Shown here: in pieces, positions 36,523 to 48,341 of the stretch
How the letters are laid out: each line of letters opens with the position of its first letter
Numbering within the stretch: position 1 is the stretch's first letter
Assembly (NCBI RefSeq): GCF_041260155.1
Contig: NC_091940.1
Coordinates: forward strand, 24,785,870 to 24,849,869
Source: Ptychodera flava
Lineage: Eukaryota > Hemichordata > Enteropneusta > Ptychoderidae
DNA: 64,000 nucleotides
Direction: 5' to 3'
Program-made: the position numbers and the translations under genes
Notes under the pieces: generated by a model
Told to the model about the DNA's origin: nothing
The model's database searches: none
The model's input: only the letters and a program-made list of their open reading frames with translations

Positions 36523-39500
36523 AGAGAGAAAGAGAAAGAGAGGTACTCAAACGTACATATAAAACGACCGTAAAATATTTTTTTTTATTTACTGACTACA
36601 TATCATCCAACAGGTATTGCCCAATCACAGGATGAGTTACCAATTACCCACTACCCAATTAAATAATATAAAATAGTCTTCTCCTGATTGGCCTATGGGT
36701 GTTGTCATGAAGATTCACTTTTTCACATGCCCAAATATAACACACGTTCTGTGGCTAGTTTTTCTCGCGGTAATTACATTATAGCTACGCCCCGAACAAC
36801 TCTCGTGAGAGGATCATTTTGAGTGATCGACTTTGAAAGGGACGCCAGTGACGTCACGGTCTCTGTTGGCGACCATTTACATTAAAATGAGCAGTTTTTA
36901 CAATAGTATCTTGATCACTGCTCACGCGGTTAGATGGGGTGTGGCGGAGGCCGAAAGCGAAGAGTAGGGTCTAGGCTAGTTGACCTTTTAAAAAGACTAA
37001 AGGGGGTAATGAGAGAATATCGAAGTGAGACTCATTTTATCTGTAGTAGTGTAAGATATGCATATAGTGATATATGATAATTCGACAACGATTTCCCATT
37101 AATAAATATTACTTACATTCATTAGAAGCCCCGGTAGTGGTGTACGTTTGGTCACATGGATCATGGCGGATATATCTGGGACTTGGCCTTCTCTAGCACC
37201 AGAAAAGTATACCCTGTAACCGTACAGTGCGAAGAGACACACGGAATAAGCCAAATCATTTATGATACCGAGGGCAATCAATATGCCACAAGGAAAGCAG
37301 ACTAAAGGATCAATTGATTGATTGCTTGCTTTATTGATTTATTGATTTATAGATCAAGTCATCAAACATCACTATTCTTCTACGTCTATGCAGGCAGCAT
37401 GTGTCCGTGTAGCAATCATTCCGATTGCCATAGCTTATTTGTGCATGCTTCGGCATCACAATATGTACTCCGCATGAAACAAATATCTGAATTGTAAATC
37501 AATTAGATATTTGTAAATACAGTTGTTACCAATTGATGAGGAGGGGAACGCAAAAAAGTGGGCTTTCAAAATGTTATGTCGCTAGGAGACGGCCGATAAC
37601 TAATGATAGTTCACATGTCTCTTTTTGTCCTACAGAAATGATCTAAAGGTTGAAGAGGTTAGGCTAGTCTTCAGTGTAGTAGCTCTGTCCCTTCTATAAA
37701 TGACAAAAGATGCAAGCGCTGTTACGGCTCTTAGAGTACTTTATATCCGATTAAATTAGTTTTCTCCTTCTCACGTACCTGCTAAGCAAGAACAACGATG
37801 CGTTAGCCGCTCCAAGGGTTGATAAGGCCACAAAGACGGGCATTATCCAAGACATGACACCCAATGACGTGTCAGCGAATGTCTGTTGAAATGAAAAGCA
37901 ACGGACGCCAATGCTGTGTAAACTCCGTGCAAAAATCTGTTTTCTCATACCAAGTCGGATTTATTTTCAGCTCAGGTTTTAAGAAGATCGCACGCTATCT
38001 GTTGGAGGTAGAAAATTCTACCAAAGAGCACATCGCTGAATGCATGACTGTGCATTATAGCATATGCATACGTAAATCAAATATTATCGATCACACCGTA
38101 AAACTTTGCGAAATGGTATCACACGCTTATTAGACATGCGCTCAGATTCTCGACAATATGACGCGCTGTAGAAACGTATAAGTAAGGATTTCAAAAGCAT
38201 GAGTCAAAAGACGTAATAGGGAAAACACATCAATACACGATTGGAACTAATTTGGGATAATTGGATGGTGAGCTAATGTCGATTTCATCTACAAATGTAA
38301 TCTCATCTGCTATTCTTTAAACATTACACACTTGTTTTCATGAGTAATTTGCAATATTGCAATATTCAGCTATACGGCACCTAACACTTTTTAGAAATTT
38401 CAAAAATATGAAAATCCAATTATCCTAAATTAGTTCAAATCGTGTTCCAATAGACTTCAAGAATCTTTGACCCGCGTTCATTAGTGTTCGATTCCGAACA
38501 AACCTCGCCATATCAACAAATATATATGTATCACCAAACCTCGGCATGCTTTTGGTTATACATGACATATTAGTGGCGAATCTCTCTGAACTGATTTTGA
38601 AGTAAACAGGTTTAGGCATTGATGTGTCATGGCATTAGATATGGAAACACATCAACAAGACAAAATTGCCGAGAGGCGGTCATATTGAGTTTTGGATGGC
38701 TTGGCGATGACACTAAAATTGAAAAATCACCACAAAATGACTATTGTGCGGCAATATAGAAGATCCGATAATGAAAAAAATCAAAGCGCATATGTATGAC
38801 AGAGAGATATGTCATTGTACTAACTTTGGAACGAATCGGTCTTGGCAACTCTCCAATGCGACTCTAGACATGAATAACATCTTTTATAATCTGGAAGCCT
38901 AGTACTTACTACAGCAACTGCGTCGGCTCGAAGAAGTTCTTGAGGACTAAAGCACTGAAAAATATGCTGTGATAGTCAAAACGTAAGTAATGGTCACCAA
39001 TGTAACAGCACTGATGATAGCCAGTGGAAGGTTTCTGCAAAAGAGAAAAATCTAAATTTCATTTATGCTGGCATTCGTTTAAGTTATTGGCAACTTACTT
39101 GACGGACATAACTGAAGTTTGTCCTCATGACGATGAATTAATATGAACGCGTTCTGCAATTTAATGTTTATGAATATGACAATTTCTGGGTTATGTTGCC
39201 TATACGTCATCCAAACAGAATCAGATTCCACAGTATCAAGTGAAACAAAAATGGTTATTTTGATGTGGTACAGAATAAAGTCGCTTGCCCACGATATAAG
39301 TAGATCGATTCTGATTTCGTCATTTTATCGCCAGATCGTTTACATCACGAGTATACATAAGTCTCAAAAGCAAGAGAGACAAACAAATGGACAAACAAAG
39401 AAAAAAAGAAGTGGAAACAATCAGATGAATAAATATAAAGGGTTCGAATGAAAACCTTTTCATATTCTTCATTTCCTCCGCAACATAATTCGAAGAACTC

Positions 39501-39623
39501 CTTTAAATAGGAAGATAATGAATACAGTAAAGATAATAAGAAGTAAACGAATCAGGCAAAAATAAAGAAAACAGTGCATCGGTCAGAAGCGCATATGAAT
39601 GAACATATTTATTTGAGAAAACA

Positions 39624-39692
<69 letters not shown>

Positions 39693-41929
39693 ACATCAAT
39701 ATATGAATGCCAGCATACTACAACCTTTAACTGTCATCGATTCCTCTTGGTTGACAAAATAATAGGTCAACTGAAAACCAATTAGAGCCTATCCAACACG
39801 CAAAATGTCGGCCTATATATTGAACTAGTGGACAATAGTAGTATTCTTGTTTAACAAAACTTAGCAAATCAAATATTTACCGCATCATTTATAGAAGAAG
39901 TCAAGAATGCAAACCTAGGCACGATTTTGCAAACGACACAGTGAAAGATAAAAAAGTGATTTTGAAATCATTCGTTCTCACACCCTAATTGAACAGACGA
40001 GTGTAAGAGTAGTTGATTCCAAAAACAGAGAAAATTACACACGTTATTAAAGCACATTTCAAAAAATATATCAATAATATTATTATGGATCAAAAAGTAA
40101 AAGTTTCTTTTCAATCAAAACTAATATTTTTGAAAATCATTATTTCCAAAGGCTTCTATTTAACTATTATAAACGCCAGCAGGAGAGCTGATGTAATTGC
40201 TGTGTTGCTATTTCAATCATCAGTATCATCACCAGCACCGTCGTCGTCATCTTATCACCGTCATTGTATAAGCTTTGTGTTGTCTCCGTATAACAAAGTA
40301 ATAATGTACATTATTTACTTTATGTTAGTACTAATATCACATTTCATATGAGAACTTGCAAGTTACGTTTAAATCAAGTTAAAGGAGTAAGGTGTTTGGA
40401 CTGACCAGCCAGAATATGCCCATAAACCTGAATACATCGCCAGAGCGATGTTACCCACTGAGTTCGTGCTGTTTGCAAAAGCATTCTCGAAGTTTTCTGT
40501 GTGTCCTGAAATGTAAAGTTTCTGTTAGAACCGGGTTTGGAAATCGTCAAACCTAGCAAATTGCGCATACGTGCACTGTGTATTGAATGCTGACAACTCA
40601 ATTACAAAAACCTGCTATAGATAAGACTGGTCGTACTACATTAGTAGCGAAACTTAAAGTGAGAATTGTGTGATGTATTTAGCAGGAACTTTCTCTGTTT
40701 GTTGGACTTCTCAACTAGAGAGTTTAAATCGTATAAGAAAGGGAAATCTAGAGACAGTTTACATGTAAATAATAGAGAACGAGAAATCTGGAAAAAAAGG
40801 TGGGAACCTCTACAACAGTGATCATAAAAATGATCGAATGAGGGCGTCAGTGCTTGTAAAGTATTGCATTGTCTTCTACTCAAAGTTGCAGGTAATATCG
40901 GTACTTGTCCTAAAAAGCCACTGGATCACAATACACAAAAACCTGTATATGGTCAATGTTGACAGAATAGTGACGTCATTGACATACCTGTCCCTAAGTA
41001 GTACAGGCCTGTCCCAATGATGACGGCCGTCGCCAATAGTTTGGTATTGGAGAGGACGTTTGTAAATCGCACGGTCCATTTAGTTCCAATGCAGTTTAGA
41101 AATGTCAGGAACACTTGAATATAGCGGAAGAGAAAAGAAATGAAAAGAGTTTTCAGTATACATGTATAACATGCACCTCAAGATGAAACATTCAAATCAC
41201 TTCTTTTAATAAAAGATTGTACATGTAACTTTTAGCATACTTTTCAAACGATCATGTCGAGATGTATAACTACCATTATGCCAAAAATGTGATTCTTTGC
41301 CTCTCTTTATAAAAGAAGGTGGATGTCATGAACTTTTTCGATCATTTAGTCAAATGATCGATATTTCATTAAGTCTTTCCTCGTGCAAATCAACGTAATT
41401 AGAAAAACTCTCTCTACTTACACAGAGCTGCTGAAGCTACGAGACGTTTTGGTAGCTCTGGGCTGACGTTACATTCAGAAAACAGTGGATGTACTATGTA
41501 ATCAGCGCACACCAACAGTATAATTGCCTGGCCCGTTGGTCTAAGAACGACCATTGAAATCCATAGGTTGAGGAAACCGGGAAGGGGACCGAATGCTTCA
41601 TAGATGTAGATATATTCGCCTCCGAATTTCTTTATAGATGTGCCCAACTCTGCCATCACCAGAGCCCCAAGCAATGAACCTATTCCACAAACCAACCATA
41701 TGATCAAAGACAACCCAACAGAACCAGCATTCTGGAGTACTCCCTTCGGTGATATGAAAATACCCGATCCGATAATTACACCAACATTCAGAAGGATGCC
41801 ATCGATTAAAGTCAGCCGTTTTTTGATGCGAAAACCTTCCTGCTGTACATCGCCATCATCATTCGATGGCAAATCACGACGGCGTACGCTGGACATTCGA
41901 TCAGCTGCAGCTTCCCCTGTCGTCGCCAT
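34198..41929 (-). CDS. SLC7 LAT-family transporter copy C, exon 5 frameshift
   Basis: Ten minus-strand exons: 41422-41929, 40988-41113, 40406-40505, 39456-39500, 38910-39034, 37779-37882, 37117-37213, 35888-36037, 35011-35191, 34198-34259. Exon phases match copies B and D. Expected length is about 498 residues. Features: cytosolic N-terminus, [10 protein letters not shown] at TM1, conserved cysteine in FSECNV (about residue 153) for the disulfide to an SLC3-type heavy chain, [21 protein letters not shown], short tail ending TDHKP. Closest recalled relative is xCT (SLC7A11, cystine/glutamate exchanger), but substrate cannot be inferred. Exon 5 is 125 bases, not the 124 of B and D: an extra A in a short A-run makes FSVL-stop. 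So it is either a recent pseudogene or a sequencing/assembly indel. Start ATG chosen because [10 protein letters not shown] is shared with D. Confidence 0.8.
36093..36187. repeat. (CT)n microsatellite
   Basis: Long CT run in intron 7 of SLC7 copy C; the Arg/Glu repeat frames on the minus strand are artefacts. Confidence 0.95.
36359..36520. repeat. Two (TA)n microsatellites in a local duplication
   Basis: TA runs at about 36359-36411 and 36466-36520, each followed by GAGAGAAAGAGAAAGAGAGG-type sequence and ACTCAAACGTAC, so the unit is duplicated in tandem. Confidence 0.9.
38235..38445. mobile_element. MITE (GATTGGAACTAATTTGGG family), copy 2
   Basis: Ends ACACGATTGGAACTAATTTG and imperfect reverse complement, about 211 bases, in intron 5 of SLC7 copy C. 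Same family as 23149-23355; copy D/E has no counterpart at the matching place, so it inserted after the duplication or was lost from D/E. Confidence 0.8.
39625..39691. repeat. (TTA)n(TTG)n microsatellite
   Basis: Trinucleotide run in intron 3 of SLC7 copy C. Copy D/E has a (TAG)n run at the equivalent place. Confidence 0.95.
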
Positions 41930-42350
41930 CTTGCCATGAACGGTATCAAGATTTGATTGTGCTTTACTTGGTACTGTACATTGTTTTGCACAACATCTAC
42001 ATAACTGGGTTGATTGAAATCTACAGTGGTGTTATCAATCATGCCCACAACACGACAAAGGACAGCCGGGCCTGACAGGTTGTAGACTACTTGGTATCAA
42101 GAATAATTTAATGGGCTCTTTATAATTCATAAAATGAAAAAAGGCCCTTAATGTTTGAAACAATTCATATTCACACTTTCTGATAGTGTTATTCTTTTGT
42201 AATCAGAAGTACGAACATCATTTACGCCAAAGAGTTAACACCGGTAGCATTTTCCCGTCCTTTGTGGCCTTAGTTTGTCAGTCATGGAGGGTAGTAACCT
42301 TGGAACATTATTCTTACGAACTCATGAGGGTGAAAACTACATGTGAGTAG

Positions 42351-42369
42351 GTTATCGAAATGTGATAAA
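42351..42369. promoter_or_regulatory. Paired GATA motif upstream of SLC7 copy C
   Basis: GTTATC, 7 bases, GATAAA, about 420 bases upstream of the copy C ATG. In gene sense an ATAAAAG TATA-like box (plus-strand CTTTTAT at about 42402) lies about 35 bases further upstream. The same pair of motifs recurs upstream of E and D. Confidence 0.45.
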
Positions 42370-42724
42370 CGTGTTCTTTACTTGTCTTGGATGGCAACGC
42401 TCTTTTATTCCCACTTGGCCACGGCTGCTCTTATAAGTACCGATAGTCTACGAGACATGTTGCTTGTTAAAATCCACATATTAACGCTTTCAGTTGATCT
42501 CCAAATGCCAACACGAAAACAAATTGTAACTCTCAAACTTCCTAATTGGCCAAACTTGACCCTCTACAAGCGGTAAACCAGAAAAGTATCGGAAAATATC
42601 AAAGCCCGAATATCAGTTTCCGAGGCGCACTCTATCTTAACTTTAAGACAAAGGTTGGTTGATGTAGTTACACAATTTTCCCATATTCTTTTGAAATTGT
42701 TTAAAAATATATAGATGAATCATA

Positions 42725-42741
42725 GGTGGTGGTGGTGATGA

Positions 42742-42775
<34 letters not shown>

Positions 42776-42811
42776 GGTGGTGATTAATTATTGTGGTGGT
42801 GATGATTAAGC

Positions 42812-42861
<50 letters not shown>
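42725..42861. repeat. (TGR)n and (TTA)n microsatellites
   Basis: TGG/TGA runs, then a long TTA run, at the boundary between the duplication blocks of copies C and D/E. Confidence 0.95.
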
Positions 42862-42863
<2 letters not shown>

Positions 42864-43545
42864 TTTATTAACATTAATGACTAGGAGCCTGGATTCCCTG
42901 TGGTAAAACTTAAGTTTAAAAATACATAGGGTAGACATTTCTCATATCCAGCGGGCGCCAGAAATCGGACCTTCCGCGCTCATTAGCCTCCTCAGTGTCA
43001 TGTGTCAACGTAGAATGTACCAACCCTGAACGGGAACTTTCCGCGCAATAACATAAGAGATATACAATAATTTTATCATTTTTTATCGTTGACTTGTAGT
43101 CGTCGTAATCCTTATTGTCTTCAAATGCTTCACTACAACTATCACATTTGTGAACTTATAGAATCTATTTGTCAATCAAACTCAATTAATCTATGTATCT
43201 TTGGAGATTGCAACGAATAGACTGAACAATGAGAAAGGCATCGTGATTATGTCATCCTATGGGCAAATGCGCAAATGTACTGAAAAAATTATTAAATGAT
43301 ACAGGCACTAGCCACAAAACATGTTACGTTTGGCAAATTTAATATGAACTAGCGAGTAACGATAAAAAGGTTCAAGAAGAACAAGTCATATAGCCCGGAA
43401 AAAGTTTCAGTAATTTCTCACAAAATGGCCAAATCTGAATAAAATAGCCGTCAGTCAAAACGTGAATCCCCCGGCGAAACGTCGGACTAACGCAATCCGG
43501 TGATTTCTGGTTCCCTTGGTCTTCATGTATGCTACGCACTCAAGG

Positions 43546-46500
43546 TTAGTGATCTGTGAGGGAAACTTGCAGGTACATCTGACAGAACCATGTAAAGGTA
43601 CCTGATGAAAAAATAAAGTGGTTACTAATGATTTCAAGGAGGCTTTCGAAGAGGCAGGGCCATGTTCTCGTTTCGATCACTTTCTTTTTTTCGATATTTA
43701 CACTCTTGATCTTCACAAACTGACATTTTTTTGGATAGCCCTCATTTATTTTTCGCACATTGAACATTCTTTTTTACTTTTAAGATTATTTTAATCAGCA
43801 CTCACCAAGTGATTTAAATAATACATATGGACGGCATGAAAGAATAACGCATTATTTTGATAATTTGAATTGAATCAAGTGGGCCAAATAGTCATGCGCT
43901 TTATTCATTGTTCACCACGTGAGATCATCCATGTTGAAAACATATGCGATGGGCGGGTAGATTTCATTCGAAATTGTTATCTTACACGCCAGTATAATTA
44001 CGTTAACTTACAAGTCACAATTTTAAATGGTCACCTGAACGAATTAATACCTGTAACATTTTTAAATATTGTCATTGTCTTTTTCATAAAACATTTCCTT
44101 ATTTCTTTTTCAACACACATTTTCTTTATCTTACCCGTATTGTCAAGTATCATGAATTATAAGAGGTTTAGTTTTGCAAACAGTACATAAGGCTGTCTAC
44201 AATAAGTAATTGTACTATTTGCAAACGAATTACAGTGCGGATGAAAAAAATCACTTTCTAACGAAACTGAAATACATACGTTAAAAGTCACAAACAATAT
44301 ACTTTAAACGAATATTCAACGGCATCGCTCTTCTTGTGATAGTAACTGTCTTTCCAATATTATAATCATTACGCCAAAAGAAAGCATGGAGTGGCTACGA
44401 TTGTCTGTTGACACTCACCTAAAACCTTCACCATCGCCTTAGGTTTCTTCTTCCGATAGAGTTGGCCAAGTAGGTAAACCGGAACACCACTTAGGGTCAC
44501 AGCCAGACCGGTGAGGGATACCAAGGGTTCAGCATAGAACGGCACCACCACCAAGAACAAGGCAAAGAGCGAGAAAATTATTGGGATCAGAAGAGGAAGC
44601 TGCAAAAAAATGCATTTCCGTGAGTTCAAAAAGAATCTTTATTTGAGATAGGGGTGCATAAGATGACACCGTTCTGGAAGTTATGTCACTCATGTGGCAA
44701 ACGCCGGTCGTCATGTTCATGAATTTTTCCTGTTTGAATTGCAAGAAAAGAGCCTTCTCGATCTATCAGTCTATCCATAGCTAAATCTTTTGCATCAATC
44801 CAGCCATGCTTGAATGAAACTTGTTTCTTCCCGACGATAGCGAAGAGTATGGAGAAGCCATCAAAGCTGTTCCCGAACAAAATTTGTTGCACTTTATTAC
44901 GCTCGTCAGTTCAGAGCGATAAGGTTTTTACATGTAAAAGCAGAAGAGTTCCCCTACAAGTCACGTCTAAATGACGGGCACTTTTATTACGTCAGGGCAT
45001 GTTTCAGCATTTCATCACTCAAAGAATTTGAAAAAGTCATGGCATATAGAAAATAGGATTCGGCTGTTTCGCCTAGTAGAAATGCTACAGGGAGAGGGTT
45101 GTGGAAACTTTTTTGCAAATGGAAGGGGAGGGGGAACTTTTGTTACGAAGAGCGGGCTGAAGGGAAGATTTCATCACGACCAAAGTACCGCTAGGTCCCT
45201 GCTAAAATTCGCGTGGTTGACTGGTCTTGTTCAGATAGAATGACGTACCTTGATAGGTCGATCAAGATCAGGTCTTTTGAATCTTAACCACATCAGACCA
45301 ACAACACAAGTCAAGATCGATAACCATTCCACAAAACTGAAGTAATTGATGAGCGTGTTGATTTCTCTAATTTGGATCATAATACAAACCAAAATTGTCT
45401 GTAAAATGTAAATAAATGTAAATTATTATACACTTGCGTCTGTTGCGTCTGTAACCAATAGAGTTTCGTCGTACAGTAAGTTTCATTATTATACACCTAT
45501 TTCTGTAAGCTATGAAGTTTCGTCGTACAGTAAGTTTCAGTATCAGAGGACGCAGAGTCCAATAACTTTAGTTGTTATTGTACGCTATTTGACCTTTTAG
45601 CTCATAACTCTCTTACGTCAACACGAGGAAAATGGGAGAAGATTATATATTTTTTACAAAAACTTATACTTCGAAACATTCAGTACTTCACTCGCAGTGA
45701 ATAATAGTCATTCGGAAACCTGTGAATTTAAGTGAAATTATGCTGCTGACCTACAATTTTACCACGTGCACTGCGCTGCGCGGGTTGAAATTTCGTTCTC
45801 AGGCTGCGGACGTGCTGAACGCGTTCCAGTCTGTTCAAGATCGCTCAGTGCAGTGCGCGATGGACATCCTAAAACGCCTTAATTTCGACTTTTTCTATTG
45901 AAATTGGACTAAAAAGTTGTATAATAATCAGGTTATTCACAAAATACGCACCATGGACAATACCTCCGCTGCATGATGTACTCGGAAAATCCCGGTATTT
46001 TGTGAATAACCTTATATCGTTACTTTATATTTGAAGATCTTTACGTTTATTTTGGGAATGTTTAAGTGCTTTTTTGTTTCCGCACGTTGACTTTTAAAAA
46101 GATGAAAGGGCTGTACCTGTTATTAGATAATTTTTGTATCAACGTGTAAAACCATCTGTTTACTCCTTAGAATAAGATGCATGAATTACTAGGGTTATTG
46201 AGAGAATACTCCGAAGTGAGACTAGTTCAATATGCAGTAGTGTTTGTGATGCATACAGTAACATATAATAATTTGATGATGGTTTTCCATCGATAATTAT
46301 TACTTACATGCATCAGAAACGCCGGAAGTGGTGTACGTTTTGTTACATGGATCATGGCGAATATATCTGGGAGTTGGCCTTCTCTGGCACCTGAGAAATA
46401 TATTCTGTAACCGAGAAACGCAGGATAAGCAAAATCACTTCAAATACAGAGGGCAATCTATGTGCCAAAGGGAAAGCCGATTAAAGGACCAATCGATTCA

Positions 46501-48285
46501 CTTCTTGATTTATTGATTGATCGATCGATCGATCAATCAAATCATCGAACACACCAGTACTTTAAAGTTACTCAGTTATAGGAAATCTCGTCTACGTCTA
46601 CGCACGTATGCCTAGTATCTATTCAGATTGCGATAGCCTACTTGTATGTGCTTCAACGTCACAATCTATATTACCCATCGAATAAATACATTGTTTATGC
46701 ACTATAAGAAAATTACGCGATTTGTAAATACAGTTGTTGCCAAATTATGAGGAGGGGGAACGCAAAAAGCGGGCGTTCAAAATGTTATAATGGCATTAGT
46801 GACGGTCGACATTACTGAAGATAGCTAACACGCCTCTTTTTATCATATGGACATAATCTAAAGATTGAACAGGGTAAAGAGGTCTTAAGTCTGGTAGCTT
46901 TGTCACTTCTATAAAAGATGACAAAATATGCCAGCGCTAGCCATGTTACCGTTCTTAGAGTACTTCATAACCGATTAAATTAGTTTTTCTCCATATTTTA
47001 CAGTACACGTACCTGCTGGTCAAGAACAACGATCCGTTAGCAGCTCCAAGTGTTGACAAGGCCACAAAGACGGGCATTATCCACGACATAACACCCAAAG
47101 ACGTGTCAGCGAACGTCTGTTGAATTGGAATGGGGAGCGAAATGGTCAAAAGACAGCCATTTGCTGTGTGGACTCTTTGAAAATGTCCATTTTCTCATGA
47201 CACCTGAATAGGGATTTCAAAGAATGCACACCAATAGGTTTCAAGAAACTTTAATAGTGTTGTAATTGTCGACAAACGTGGCCATATGTAGTTCTGTTGT
47301 ATCATCCAAAATCGGAATGCATGCAATTTGTTATGTATAACATGCGGATCGGGGATCCCCTTGCATCAATTCTGAAAATCGTTGTGTCATGGCGTCGTTG
47401 TGTCATGGCGTGAGAAATGGAAAAAAGCAGCAATGACTATTGTGCGGCCATATAAGGTCCGATAAGGAAAAAAGCAAAGCGCAAATGTATGACAGAGGGA
47501 TATGTCATCGTATAGGTTTTGAAACGAATCGGTTTTGGCAACTCTTCAATGCGACTCTAGACATGAATAACATTTTGTATAATCTGGAAGCCTAGTACTT
47601 ACTACAGCAACTGCGTCGGCTCGAAGAAGTTCTTGAGGACTTAGCACTGAAAAATATGCTGTGATAGTCAAAACGTAAGTAATGGTCACCAATGTAACAG
47701 CACTGATGATAGCCAGTGGAAGGTTTCTGCATAAGAGAAAAATCAAAATTTCATTTATGCTGGCATTCGTTTAAGTTACCGGCAACTCTCTTGACTGCCA
47801 TATGCCTTATGACGATGAATAAATATTACAGTGTTCTGCACTATATTGAATGTTGTAAACCTATCAATATGAAAATTTCTCGGTTACGTTGTGTGTATGT
47901 CACCCAAAACAGAATCAGATTCCTCAATATCAAATGAAACAAAAATGGTAATTTTTGATGCGGTACAGAATTAAGTCTCTTGCCAAAGATATATTGATTC
48001 TGATTTCGTTATGTGATCACCAGATGGTTTACATTGCGGGTATACATAACAATCTCAAAAACAACAAACACAAACAAATGGGCAAACAAAGAAGAAAAAG
48101 AAACAAAAAACCAAATAAATAAATGTAAAGGGTTGATTAAAAACCTTTTTATATTCTTCATTTCCTCCGCAACATAATTCGTAGAACTCCTTCAAATAGG
48201 AAGACAATGAATATCGTAAAGATAATAAGAAGTCGGTTAGACATCAGTGAGAAGGGCACATGAATAATATATATGTTTGAAACAT

Positions 48286-48341
<56 letters not shown>

